Positions 7,838 through 16,659 of a stretch of 64,000 bases of DNA are shown here, one piece after another. Under the pieces are notes generated by a model, which did not search any database, was not told the origin of the DNA, and saw only the letters and a program-made list of their open reading frames with translations. Source of the stretch: Geminicoccaceae bacterium. GTDB lineage: Bacteria > Pseudomonadota > Alphaproteobacteria > Geminicoccales > Geminicoccaceae. Both the position numbers and the translations under genes were made by a program. Location of the stretch: the NCBI GenBank assembly GCA_020638465.1, contig JACKIM010000001.1, forward strand, positions 1,269,501 to 1,333,500. Direction: 5' to 3'. Position 1 is the stretch's first letter, and each line of letters begins with the position of its first letter.

Positions 7838-9387
7838 TTGCGGGCTCGGGACGTGCTGATCGAGACCTTGAGGATCAAGATCGCCAGGCTCAGACGGCAG
7901 CGCTTTGGCAAGAGCTCGGAAAAGCTGGCTGGCGAGATCGAGCAGCTGCAACTGGCACTCGAGGATTTGGAAATCGACACGGCGGCTCTTCTCGATGCCG
8001 GTGATCACGACGACGACAAGCCGGCCGAAACCAGGCCAGCAGGCCAGGGCAAGCGTGGTGGCCACCGGAAACTCGATCTGCCGGATGACGCTCCGTGTGA
8101 AGAGATCGTGCTCGATCCGGGCGAAACCTGCGAGCCCCTTGTGGGGTGCGGGGTCCCCACAGCCCCGCAGAGTGTGGTGGCCAGCTGCGGCTGGTCGGGC
8201 AGGATGTCTCGGAGATCCTCGACTTCATCGCTGCCAAGCTCAAGATCACCCGGACCACACGCCTGACCAGGTCCTGTCGGGACTGCGAGAGCATCGTCCA
8301 GCCGCCAGCACCCTCGCGGCCCATCCCCAAGGGGCTCGCCGGCCCCGGTCTGTTGGCCCACATTCTGGTCGCGAAGTTCGATGATCACCTCCCGTTGTAT
8401 CGACAGGGCGAAATCTTTGCCCGACATGGCGTAACGGTGCCCCGATCAACGCTGATCGACTGGTGCGGCGGGGCAATCCGCACGCTGCGGTCACTGGCCG
8501 AACTCTTGAAAAGCCAGGTCATGGCGGTCAGCCGGCTGCATGCCGATGACACGACAATCCCGATGCTCGATCCGAAGAACGGCAAGAAGGCGACGAGCGA
8601 AGCCCGGATATGGGCTTATGTCCGTGACGACCGGCCTTTTGCCGGGGTCGATCCTCCAGCCGTCGCCTGCTTCTTCACCCCCGATCGCAAAGGCGATCAT
8701 CCCCAACGGCATCTGGCGCAATTCGCAGGCATTCTGCAGGCAGATGCCTATAAGGGCTTCCTCAAACTGTACGCGCCTGATCCGATCACGGGCCAACGCA
8801 GGGTTCGAGAGGCGGCATGCTGGGCGCATTGGCGTCGTGACTTCCACGATGTCTGGAAACTCACGAAATCACCGATCGCCCAGGAAGCCCTAGAGCGGAT
8901 CGGCAGCCTCTACATGATCGAACGCCAGATCAACGGCCACCCGCTCGGCGAGCGCCTTGCGGTCCGCCAGACCAAAAGCAAGCCGCTGGCCGCAGCCTTC
9001 AAGGCCTGGCTCGAGCAGCAACTGCCCAAAATCTCCGGCAAGTCCGATCTCGCACGTGCCATCCGCTACGGCCTTTCCCGCTGGCAATCCTTCACGCTCT
9101 TCCTCGAGGAACCCACCGTCGCCATCGACAACAACGCTGCCGAACGAGCCATCCGTCCGCTGACCATCGGAAGACGCAACTGGCTCTTCGCAGGCTCCCA
9201 GGCAGGCGGTGAAAATCTCGCCGACATCCTCTCGCTCATCGAAAGCGCCAAATTCGTCGGCCACAACCCCGAAGCCTACCTCGCTGATGTCCTCGCCCGC
9301 ATCAACGACCACAAGATCAATCGCCTGAACGAACTCCTGCCCTGGAACTGGCAGCCACCAGCCAAAAGCGAGCGTCAAAACGCGTAA
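7838..9387 (+). pseudogene. tnpC: IS66 transposase TnpC, frameshifted and short at the N-terminus
   Basis: The N-terminal part (7838 to about 8135) is read in one frame: coiled region, then RQRFGKSSEKL, and a zinc-finger-like segment ending LDPGETCEP. From about 8167 the conserved sequence resumes in another frame with ECGGQLRLVGQDVSEILDF and runs to the stop at 9387, including LHADDTTIPML, AYKGF and the late IDNNAAERAIRP motif of the DDE domain. The frame change coincides with a GC-rich hairpin at 8140-8161 (TGTGGGG/CCCCACA). The coding sequence also starts unusually late for TnpC. I read it as a broken transposase; a sequencing error in the hairpin is possible. Confidence 0.85.
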
Positions 9388-9412
9388 AACGCGCCAATCT
9401 CCGGCTGCTTAC

Positions 9413-9433
9413 GCTCTATCTGTTTGTTTCGAC
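9413..9433 (+). repeat. 21-bp direct repeat, right copy, flanking IS66
   Basis: Exact second copy of the 7007-7027 repeat, adjoining the right IS66 terminus. Only 41 bp separate it from the next insertion sequence. Confidence 0.85.
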
Positions 9434-9446
9434 GCATTTCCTGATC

Positions 9447-9468
9447 GTTCAGGCTATTCCGCCTGAAC
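9447..9468. repeat. Perfect 8-bp hairpin between two IS elements
   Basis: GTTCAGGC (9447-9454) and GCCTGAAC (9461-9468) form a perfect stem with a 6-base loop in the 41-bp spacer between IS66 and IS1595. There is no T-run, so it is not a clear terminator. It may be a remnant of the original target or of an older element. Confidence 0.4.
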
Positions 9469-9474
9469 GGGAAA

Positions 9475-10452
9475 GGCTCAGTTCGCGTTAGCTGTTGATG
9501 GTCAACCGCAGCCATTCACGATGGTCCGGAACATCTGGCTTTTTGTCGAGAACATGGTGCCAGGCGAGATAGTTGGGCAGGTAGCGTGTGGCGACGCCGT
9601 TGAAGGCGGCGATCCAGCTCTTGAGGCGGCTGTTGACGGGCTCGTGATGAATGGCGTGACGATCGGCAACCAGGCGGAAGGCCGCGTGGCTGTCGGTGCA
9701 AAGGACGCCGTCGGCGGGCAGGCTGGCGCCGATGGCGACGTCGATGGCATCGGCACTGCGGTCGGCCAGAACTGCCGCGCGTGTCGATCCGGTGCGATCC
9801 CGGGTGACCAGCACAGGTACCTGCTCGTCGCTCAAGCCGCGCTTGCGGGCCGGTGTGGCGCGTCTTTTGGGCGGTCGCGGCGGCGGGTCAGCCTGCTTTC
9901 GCCAGCACCGCGACCCCTTGAACGAACGCCGGAAGAAGGTCTCGTCGGCTTCGACGATACCCGAAAGCGCCTCGGCATCGGCCACGCCCGCCCGAAGAAA
10001 GCGATGCCGCCAGCGAAAGCTCGTCGCCACCGCCACCCGGCAGATCTTCGCTGCCTTGCGAACAGTGTCACTTCAGGAAAGACAGGCGGTGAAGCTCAAC
10101 CATTGCGCCTTCCTGCGCAGGCGCGCCAGCGGTGTGCCGGTCAGCGCGTTGAACGTCCGGCCGCAGGTCGCACACCGAAAACGCCGCAACCCGTGACTCC
10201 TGCCCCACGGCCGCGAACCTTCCGCCCGGCAATGCGGGCAGGCTGGCTCCGGGCCAAGGCGAGCTTCCAGAAGCCCGATCACCACCGCCTCGTCCCCGCT
10301 ACCGGCAAGCGCCGCTTCGAGCCGCTGTTTCTGCTCAACGTCAAGGCGAGCAACCATCGAAAGAAGGAGTTCGAATTCCTCGCTGCGCATCAGTCGGTCC
10401 TCCCAAATCTATAGAGAACATAACACGAACAACAGCTAACGGGAACTGAGCC
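9475..10452 (-). mobile_element. IS1595-family insertion sequence (inactive)
   Basis: The element is 978 bp. The terminal inverted repeats begin GGCTCAGTTCGCGTTAGCTG at 9475 and the complement of 10431-10452 reads GGCTCAGTTCCCGTTAGCTG, one mismatch over these 20 bases. It encodes one transposase on the minus strand, interrupted by a stop. The 8 bases outside each end (ACGGGAAA and AATCAAAA) do not match, so no target duplication is visible. The left flank may have been replaced by the IS66-associated event. Confidence 0.85.
9488..10390 (-). pseudogene. IS1595-family transposase with in-frame TGA
   Basis: One reading frame from 10390 to 9488 contains the N-terminal zinc-binding region (CPHC and CATC pairs with HGLRRFRC between them), the HTH-like segment KAAKICRVAVATSFRWRHRF and the catalytic ISXO2-like domain (GIVEADETFF, LCTDSHAAF, HHEPVNSRLK). 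A TGA at 10073-10075, just after the sequence FTACLS, interrupts it without changing frame. It therefore yields two separate open frames of 105 and 182 residues. I interpret this as a nonsense mutation that inactivates the element. Confidence 0.85.
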
Positions 10453-10485
10453 AATCAAAAATGCAGGAAAATTACCCGAAGGAGA

Positions 10486-11985
10486 TCAATAGGCTCCAGC
10501 CTTCGCGGGTACCACCAGCACAGTCTTGAACAGAATGAGAATATCATACCAAAGTGTCCAATTGCGGACATACCAGGTATCGAGACTCACCCGGCGCTCG
10601 TAATCGAGATCGCTGCGACCGCTGATCTGCCACAAACCTGTAAGGCCCGGGCGGACCTCAAGATAATAGACCTTGGCGTCGCCATATCGCTCCAGCTCGT
10701 CAGGAACAACGGGCCGCGGCCCAACCAGACTCATGTCGCCGCGCAGCACATTGAAAAGCTGCGGCAACTCGTCGAGGCTGCTCTTGCGAAGGAAATGTCC
10801 GAACGCCGTGATCCGGGGGTCCTTCTTGAGCTTGTAGGTTTCCTGCCACTCTCGCCTGGCCTCCTCGTCCTCGGCCAGCAGCTTTGCGAGAACCTCGGCC
10901 GAATTCGGCACCATCGAACGGAACTTCAGGCACTGGAACAGGTGTCCGCCACGCCCGACACGGGTATGGGCGAAGAAGATGGGACCACCCGACCACCCGA
11001 CGGCGATGCCCAGAATCACCATGACCGGAGCCAGGAAAACGATCAGCGCGCTGGCGGCGACGATGTCGAAGAGCCGCTTGAGCATCTGTGACCATGGCCG
11101 GGCAAGATTGTTCGAAATGCGCAGCGACAGGATGTCATAGGAAAAGAAGTGCGAGGTCCGGGCATTGTTGATCGGAAGTCCCCGGACCGGCGAGATGATG
11201 TCGATATCGCCATGATAGAGCGACAGCTTTTCGAGCAGGCTCTCATGTTGCGGGATCTGGTCGAGCTCAAGGGCAACCACGATGTGCGACTTGCCGAAGG
11301 TCGATGGCGAGGACATTGCGGAGGGATCCAGGGGGCGCACGGGAATCAACCTGCCGCCGATGCGCGCTTGCGACCACTCGGAATCCGGTGCCGCATCCGG
11401 CTCGATGAGGGCGACGACATCGAAGCCCAGATGGGCATTGTCCGCGTAGGCCTCAGCGGTCTCGCGGGCGAGGGCGCCGGCACCGATGATCACCGTCGGC
11501 TGCTTCCAGCGGGTCATGGTCAGGCGTTTTACCAGCAGGCGGCTCAACGGCAGTATCGCGGCCACGAACATCCATCCGGTCATCACCCAGAGCCGCGAAA
11601 AGTTGATTTTCGCCAGATAGAGAAGAGCGGCATCAAGCAACAATGCGACGAGGGCCATGGCCGCAATGTCGCCCACTTCCTGCCAGAATTGCCGGCGACG
11701 GCTGTAATGTCCCAGTTGCTGGAAGGTCACGATGCATCCGCCCATCAGCAAGGCAAGGATTGCACCGCGAGCATCGGTGAAATTGTCAAAGGAAAAGTTG
11801 ACGAGTCCGCCCGCGGAAATGCATAGCATCATCGTCAGCACGTCGGAAATCGGAAGAAACAATGAAGGGAGGGCCGTCCGACCCGGACGTCTGGACTGGG
11901 CCGCCTTGATCTGTCCTGCCAGCATGGAGGCGTTGTTCCCTTTGAATGCTGTTGACACGGCCAAATGGCCTCCTTCACCAACCAT
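10486..11985 (-). CDS. Exopolysaccharide polyprenyl glycosylphosphotransferase (WbaP/undecaprenyl-phosphate sugar transferase)
   Basis: This inner-membrane enzyme transfers a sugar-1-phosphate from a nucleotide sugar to undecaprenyl phosphate, the first step in building a surface polysaccharide repeat unit. At 499 residues it has the full-length layout: four N-terminal membrane helices (about 45-175), a CoA-binding-like domain with VIIGAGALA, and the C-terminal catalytic domain from about 300 with KRLFDIVAASA, LKFRSM, SLDELPQLFNVLRGDMSLVG and a GLWQISGRS segment. It stands alone, without other polysaccharide genes, between IS elements and pta. A CRP-like palindrome lies just upstream of its start. 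Confidence 0.9.
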   Translation of the reverse strand: MVGEGGHLAVSTAFKGNNASMLAGQIKAAQSRRPGRTALPSLFLPISDVLTMMLCISAGGLVNFSFDNFTDARGAILALLMGGCIVTFQQLGHYSRRRQFWQEVGDIAAMALVALLLDAALLYLAKINFSRLWVMTGWMFVAAILPLSRLLVKRLTMTRWKQPTVIIGAGALARETAEAYADNAHLGFDVVALIEPDAAPDSEWSQARIGGRLIPVRPLDPSAMSSPSTFGKSHIVVALELDQIPQHESLLEKLSLYHGDIDIISPVRGLPINNARTSHFFSYDILSLRISNNLARPWSQMLKRLFDIVAASALIVFLAPVMVILGIAVGWSGGPIFFAHTRVGRGGHLFQCLKFRSMVPNSAEVLAKLLAEDEEARREWQETYKLKKDPRITAFGHFLRKSSLDELPQLFNVLRGDMSLVGPRPVVPDELERYGDAKVYYLEVRPGLTGLWQISGRSDLDYERRVSLDTWYVRNWTLWYDILILFKTVLVVPAKAGAY

Positions 11986-12005
11986 TGAAATAATCGCCTG
12001 TCAGC

Positions 12006-12021
12006 TGTGATTTAGAGCACA
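12006..12021. promoter_or_regulatory. CRP/FNR-like palindrome upstream of the sugar transferase gene
   Basis: TGTGATTTAGAGCACA matches the CRP consensus TGTGA-N6-TCACA at 9 of 10 fixed positions and lies 21-36 bases upstream of the sugar transferase start on the minus strand. Such placement could block or adjust transcription. This is inferred from the sequence only. Confidence 0.35.
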
Positions 12022-12171
12022 GTCACTCCTGACCAGCTGCTCCAGGCCAGGTTGCGATTTGACGCCGGTCAAGCCGGGCAAAGTTGCGGTACTCGGTAAA
12101 CTCACTCACCCCGATCAGCAATGCCTGTCTTGGGTAGATATACCAACGGGTACGGTTACGATGCAGGCAGG

Positions 12172-13095
12172 TCACACCCCGGTGCTTGAGAGCAGGGCTG
12201 CGAGGACAATATCATCAACCGTCGCGCCTCTGCTCAAATCACATATAGGTCGGGCAAACCCTTGCAGGAAAGGGCCAATTGCCTGCATCTGGCCCAATTC
12301 CTGGAGTAACTTGTAGGCGATATTTCCCGATGCCAGGTCGGGAAATATCAGGACGTTCGCTCTTCCCGCGACGGCGCTCGGCTTGCGGATCTTGCGTTCG
12401 GCAATGCCCGGCGACAGTGCCGCGTCGGCCTGCAATTCGCCATCCACGGACAGTTCCGGCATCCGTTCACGAATGATGGCCAGGGCCTTGGTGACCCGGT
12501 CGACCTCACCATGGGCAGCGCTGCCATGCGTTGAAAACGAAAGTAGTGCGACACGCGCCGGCTCCCCGAGAAGGCGCTCGGCGGTGGCGGCGGAAGCGAT
12601 GGCGATATCGGCCAGTTGTTCGCTGTCAGGTGCAATGTTCACCGCGCAATCCGAGAAGATGAACCGCTGACCCTCGCGCCTTGAACCTTCCGGTGCGAGC
12701 ATGAGAAAGAAGCTTGAGGGTGTGGCGATGTCTCCGGTGAGACCCACGCTCATCATGCCGGCTTCGATGACCCGTCGGGTCGGATGGGTGGCACCGGCCA
12801 GCAGCATGTCGCCATCGCCGGCCTCAAGCATCGCCGCGGCGAGGAACAGCGGCCTCGAAAGCAGACGCCGGGCCTGACCTGTCGTCATGCGCTCCCGGCG
12901 GGCAGCGATACGTCCGGCGTAGAAGTCGAGCCTGTCGGGCGCGGCGGAACCGGAGTATACGGGCACGGGCCTGCCCAGGCCGAGATCGGCAAGCTGCCTC
13001 GCGGCTTCCTCAATGCGCCGGTCGTCCATTTCCGGGAGAAGGATCCTCCTGGGCGCGGACCGGGCCCGATCGAACAGTTCGTCTCGAAACGACAC
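12172..13095 (-). CDS. pta: Phosphate acetyltransferase (phosphotransacetylase)
   Basis: This 307-residue enzyme interconverts acetyl-CoA and acetyl phosphate. It is the short Pta form without the N-terminal DRTGG domain. Family segments visible are ILLPEMDDRRIEEAA, FSDCAVNIAPDSEQLADIA, VALLSFSTHGSA, VDGELQADAAL and ANVLIFPDLASGNIAYKL. A phosphate butyryltransferase of the same family is the main alternative. No acetate kinase gene is adjacent. The citrate synthase gene diverges from it, with an 80-bp shared upstream region, so the two acetyl-CoA-consuming enzymes could be co-regulated. Confidence 0.85.
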   Translation of the reverse strand: MSFRDELFDRARSAPRRILLPEMDDRRIEEAARQLADLGLGRPVPVYSGSAAPDRLDFYAGRIAARRERMTTGQARRLLSRPLFLAAAMLEAGDGDMLLAGATHPTRRVIEAGMMSVGLTGDIATPSSFFLMLAPEGSRREGQRFIFSDCAVNIAPDSEQLADIAIASAATAERLLGEPARVALLSFSTHGSAAHGEVDRVTKALAIIRERMPELSVDGELQADAALSPGIAERKIRKPSAVAGRANVLIFPDLASGNIAYKLLQELGQMQAIGPFLQGFARPICDLSRGATVDDIVLAALLSSTGV

Positions 13096-13175
13096 GGGCT
13101 GCCTGCTCCCCTTGTTGTGCGACTGGTGCAGGGTCTAGGCTAACAGCAAGTTGATGAACAGGGGAGCAGGGAAGC

Positions 13176-14315
13176 GTGAGCGAAGACGAAACCGTTCGGA
13201 TTCACCGGGGTCTCAAGGGTGTCCATTTCGAACGCTCGGCAACGAGCTTCATCGATGGCCGGGCTGGAGTCCTTCTGTATCGCGGCTACTCGATCCACGA
13301 TCTTGCCACCCGGGCAACGTTCGAGGAGGTGGCACACCTCATTCTCAAGGGTGAATTGCCGAACCGGGCCGAACTGGCCGAGTTCGAAGGGCAGCTCGTG
13401 CAAGCGCGGACCCTGCCCGGTCCGGTTCTCGATATCATCCGGACAATGGCGGCAGCCCATCCCATGGATGTGCTTCGCACGGCCGTTTCGGCCCTTGCAG
13501 CTTTCGATCCCGATGTTGCCGACAACGATGCGCAGGCGACCCTGCGCAAGGGCATCCGTCTCACGTCGCAGGTTCCGGCGATCGTTTGTGCGCACGAGCA
13601 TATCCGCAACGGCCGCGAACCGGTTCCGGCCGATCCGGCATTGTCTCATGCAGGCAACTTTCTGTGGATGCTCAAGGGTGAGAAGCCTTCGGTTGCCGCA
13701 ACCGGGCTCATGGACAAGGACCTGATTTTGCATGCGGAACATGGTTCGAACGCATCGTCTTTCGCGGCCAGGGTGGTCGTGGGTACGCAGGCGAACCTGC
13801 ACGCTGCGATGACGGCAGCCGTGGCGGCACTATCGGGCCCCGCTCATGGCGGCGCTGCCGAGGACGTCATGCGCATGGCTCGGGAAATCGGCGACCCGGC
13901 GAGGGCGGCTGGATACGTGAAGGCCAGGCGGAAGGCACGCGAGGCGGTCACCGGCTTCGGTCATCGAGTCTACAGGATCGAGGATCCGCGCGCGCGGCAC
14001 ATGCGCGAAGGTGTCGAGAAGCTGTCCAAGGAAATGGGCGAACCACGCTGGCATCAGATACTCGAGGCCGTGGTCGAAGCCATGAAGCCCTACGCCAGGC
14101 ATGGCGTGGCGGTCAATGTCGATTTCTATTCGGGTGTCATCTATTACCTGCACCAGATTCCGCAGGATCTTTTCGTGCCGATCTTCGCGATCGGCCGGGT
14201 GCCGGGCTGGACAGCCCAATGTTTGGAACAATATGCCAGCAACATCCTCATCCGTCCGCTGACGCTGTATGACGGTCCCGAACCGAGGGCATTCGTGCCG
14301 ATCGAAGATCGCTAA
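13176..14315 (+). CDS. Citrate synthase (short type, citrate/2-methylcitrate synthase family)
   Basis: This enzyme condenses acetyl-CoA (or propionyl-CoA) with oxaloacetate. The catalytic triad is visible as His224 (GPAHGGA), His263 (GFGHRVY) and Asp316 (NVDFYSG). At 379 residues without the N-terminal zinc region it belongs to the short, Gram-positive/archaeal-like class, which also contains 2-methylcitrate synthases. It may be a second citrate synthase rather than the main gltA. GTG 13176 is the start, with GGGAG and AGGGA just upstream. The gene diverges from pta. Confidence 0.88.
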   Translation: MSEDETVRIHRGLKGVHFERSATSFIDGRAGVLLYRGYSIHDLATRATFEEVAHLILKGELPNRAELAEFEGQLVQARTLPGPVLDIIRTMAAAHPMDVLRTAVSALAAFDPDVADNDAQATLRKGIRLTSQVPAIVCAHEHIRNGREPVPADPALSHAGNFLWMLKGEKPSVAATGLMDKDLILHAEHGSNASSFAARVVVGTQANLHAAMTAAVAALSGPAHGGAAEDVMRMAREIGDPARAAGYVKARRKAREAVTGFGHRVYRIEDPRARHMREGVEKLSKEMGEPRWHQILEAVVEAMKPYARHGVAVNVDFYSGVIYYLHQIPQDLFVPIFAIGRVPGWTAQCLEQYASNILIRPLTLYDGPEPRAFVPIEDR

Positions 14316-14511
14316 CGGGTGGAGCCAAATCGTACCCGGATGTTGTGTGCATGGAAAAGTACGGTTTCTTAACCGTCTTTCTTAATCCGCTATTAACCGA
14401 CAGCGTTCAAGGTTGGTGTCGATTCGACGAACGAGGGAGGTGCGCAGGCCTTTCAGACCGGGTCATGCCACTGCCTTCCCACCATTGCCACCCGAGCCGA
14501 CCGGGACTGTC

Positions 14512-15696
14512 ATGCCTATCAGCACCGAAAAGTCGGGCGATCGCCACCGAGGTGACCTGCTCATCGTCAAGCCGACTTCCCTGAAATATTCTCGGGACGT
14601 GAAATGTTTGACGTCCTTGCGTTTTTTCGCGGCAGCATGGGTGGTTCTGCTGCATTTTTCGCATGAACTGCCGATGGCGGTCACCGATCTGACCCAGTTT
14701 TTCGAAAATGGCAGGCTTGGCGTCGATTTCTTCTTCGTGCTTTCGGGATTTATCCTGTCGCACGTCTACCTGACCTCGCTCGAAGAGGACAGATTCAGCT
14801 TCCGGCGGTTCATTCAAAAACGTCTCGCCCGGCTCTATCCGCTGCACCTTGTCTGCATATTGCTCGTTGCCGGCTATATCGTTGCCGGCGCGCTGGTCGG
14901 TGTCTCGGTGAGCAACCCTGAGGTCTATTCACTCGACAGGCTGGGGTACAATCTTCTGCTCATGCATGCCTGGGGCGTGGTCGACGGGATGAGCTGGAAC
15001 TATGTCTCCTGGTCGATCAGTGCCGAGTGGTTCGCGTATCTTCTGTTTCTGCCGATGAGCATGCTGTTTGTCCGCTGGCAGGTCCGCTCATCCCTCAAGC
15101 TGCTTGGTGCCATGGCGTTCCTGGTGTTCATGGTCGTCGCTTCGCCATCCGTCTTCGGTCGGGATCTCACCCAGCTGACTCACGATTTCGGCAACATGCG
15201 CATCCTTCCGGAGTTTATCCTCGGCATTGCCCTGTACCATTTCAGCAACGATCACGACGTGGACGCTGTTCTCGGTCCATGGTTGCTGGCCTTGGCCGTG
15301 ATCGCCCTGGCGGCCATCGCCCATTACGATCTCAATGGGTTCTGGGCAGTCGTCCTGCTTGCGTTCATCATCTTTGCCTCGTCCTCGCTCGAACGGCAGG
15401 GCAAGCTCGGTTTTCTCGGCAATCGCGTGCTCGTCTATCTGGGGGAGACTTCCTATTCGCTCTACATGCTGCACGCCATCGTCTTCATCGTCTATTTCAA
15501 GTCTCTTGATGTCGTGTTCGGCGATCAGCTGCGGTCGGTGATATGGTACCTTGCACCACTGGTGATCCCGCTTTCCTTTGCGGCAGCCTCGGTCGGATAT
15601 CACGTCGTCGAGGTCCCGTGCCGTCGCTGGATTACCGAAAGGATCGACCTCGACTCCGTGTTTCGCTGGCCCCGCTCACACACCGTTCCCGATTAG
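14512..15696 (+). CDS. Acyltransferase 3 family membrane protein (OafA/YrhL-like)
   Basis: This multi-pass inner-membrane O-acyltransferase modifies surface sugars or small molecules. The N-terminal signature SLRFFAAAWVVLLHFSHE and RLGVDFFFVLSGFILS are typical, and about ten hydrophobic segments follow, ending with WYLAPLVIPLSFAAASVGY and the usual E-x-P-C/x-R ending (VVEVPCRRW). The start is uncertain: ATG 14512 leaves about 25 residues before the domain but has a weak ribosome site. The frame is open back to TTG 14413, and GTG 14440 is another option. With the sugar transferase at 10.5-12 kb it may take part in surface polysaccharide decoration. Confidence 0.8.
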   Translation: MPISTEKSGDRHRGDLLIVKPTSLKYSRDVKCLTSLRFFAAAWVVLLHFSHELPMAVTDLTQFFENGRLGVDFFFVLSGFILSHVYLTSLEEDRFSFRRFIQKRLARLYPLHLVCILLVAGYIVAGALVGVSVSNPEVYSLDRLGYNLLLMHAWGVVDGMSWNYVSWSISAEWFAYLLFLPMSMLFVRWQVRSSLKLLGAMAFLVFMVVASPSVFGRDLTQLTHDFGNMRILPEFILGIALYHFSNDHDVDAVLGPWLLALAVIALAAIAHYDLNGFWAVVLLAFIIFASSSLERQGKLGFLGNRVLVYLGETSYSLYMLHAIVFIVYFKSLDVVFGDQLRSVIWYLAPLVIPLSFAAASVGYHVVEVPCRRWITERIDLDSVFRWPRSHTVPD

Positions 15697-15902
15697 AGCG
15701 CATCCTGATCACGGTTCGAGCCGACAGATATTCCAGACTGTGCCGGTACAACTGCTCCGCTTGCGCACATGGTCCGGCACCTGACGGGACATGCGTCTCT
15801 GTGTGTCCATGAGCCAGACTTGATCTCAGCCCCATGGCGTGCTCGCGGGTATCATTTGATGTGACGGATCGGAAGGGTGAATGGATTGGCGGTCGTCTGC
15901 CT

Positions 15903-16583
15903 TCAGGCGAAAAGCCGCGTGAATTTCCGTTCGCCGGTCGTGGTGAAGGTTACAATGCGCGAGGCCCGATCCCGGCTTGCCCAGCCCAGTTCCTCAAACC
16001 GCGAGAGCAGCGCACGGCCGAGGCTGCCGGCAAGGTGAGGCCGGCGTTCGCTCCAGTCGAGGCATTCCCGGCAGAGTGGTGTGCGCCTGGCCCGGAGTTC
16101 GCCAAGATCGACGCCCAGAGCCGTGACGAATTCAGCACCACTGGTGGTGAGTAGCGGCGGCGCCTCGTCTGCGAGCATGAGGTGACCGTGCTCCACGAGG
16201 CATGCGAAAAGCCAGGTGCCGCGATCGCCGGCGAGATGATTGTAGCAGACCCGCGCCCGGCGCAGGGCAGCATCTTTCGGACCGACCCGGCTGCGCAGGT
16301 GTCCGGCTCCGGCGGCCAGCCCCATCAATCCTTCCAGGACCCGCGCAACATCGGCATTGGCCAGCGCGAAGTATTTATGCCGTCCCTGCCGGCGCAAGCA
16401 CAGCAGGCCGCCCTGATCGAGCTTGGCCAGATGCGAACTGGCGGTCTGCGCGGTCACGCCAGCCTGCCGTGCGAGTTCGGTCGCGGTCAGGGCCTTGCCA
16501 CTCATCAGCGCCGTCAACATGTTGGCGCGCGCGGGATCTCCGATCAGGGCGGCGATCCGGACGATATCCGGTCCTTCTTTCAT
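15903..16583 (-). CDS. ArsR-family transcriptional regulator
   Basis: This 226-residue DNA-binding repressor type has a winged helix at about 1-90: GDPARANMLTALMSG, TATELARQAGVTAQTASSHL as the recognition region and a wing RRQGRHKYFALA. The C-terminal half is longer than in small ArsR proteins and holds several cysteines (RVCYNH, PLCRECLDW), seen in a subgroup that may sense redox state or a ligand. It diverges from a NIPSNAP/ABM gene pair. The palindrome at 16586-16601 begins 3 bases from its own start codon, which suggests autorepression together with control of the pair. Confidence 0.85.
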   Translation of the reverse strand: MKEGPDIVRIAALIGDPARANMLTALMSGKALTATELARQAGVTAQTASSHLAKLDQGGLLCLRRQGRHKYFALANADVARVLEGLMGLAAGAGHLRSRVGPKDAALRRARVCYNHLAGDRGTWLFACLVEHGHLMLADEAPPLLTTSGAEFVTALGVDLGELRARRTPLCRECLDWSERRPHLAGSLGRALLSRFEELGWASRDRASRIVTFTTTGERKFTRLFA

Positions 16584-16585
16584 GG

Positions 16586-16601
16586 TTCGATCATAATCGA
16601 A
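16586..16601. promoter_or_regulatory. Candidate operator of the ArsR-type regulator
   Basis: TTCGATCATAATCGAA is a perfect inverted repeat (6-bp arms, 4-bp centre) in the 76-bp divergent gap between the ArsR gene and the NIPSNAP gene. Its position close to the ArsR start fits an autoregulatory operator. Binding is inferred. Confidence 0.5.
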
Positions 16602-16659
16602 GCATGTGGTACTAGCAATCTGTTATGACCCGTGTGCAAATTCGGAAAGGAGCCATGCC

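Larger units (their letters stand above)
7028..9412 (+). mobile_element. IS66-family insertion sequence (tnpA, tnpB, frameshifted tnpC)
   Basis: The element is 2,385 bp. The left end begins GTAAGCGGCCGCCGGTTGGC at 7028. The right end (9391-9412) is its imperfect inverted copy, whose complement begins GTAAGCAGCCGGAGATTGGC. GTAAG termini and three consecutive genes tnpA-tnpB-tnpC are the IS66 hallmark. The element is probably inactive on its own because tnpC is broken. The 21-bp direct repeats at 7007-7027 and 9413-9433 flank it. Confidence 0.9.

Noticed and set aside
10073..10075. TGA in the IS1595 transposase as a recoded (selenocysteine) codon
   Set aside because: No insertion-element-like structure was recognised and the family has no selenoproteins; a nonsense mutation is simpler.
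9467..10460. Target-site duplication of the IS1595 element
   Set aside because: The adjoining octamers ACGGGAAA and AATCAAAA do not match.
12059..12316. 85-codon plus-strand frame overlapping the end of pta
   Set aside because: It overlaps the conserved C-terminus of pta on the other strand and lacks a ribosome site and family features.
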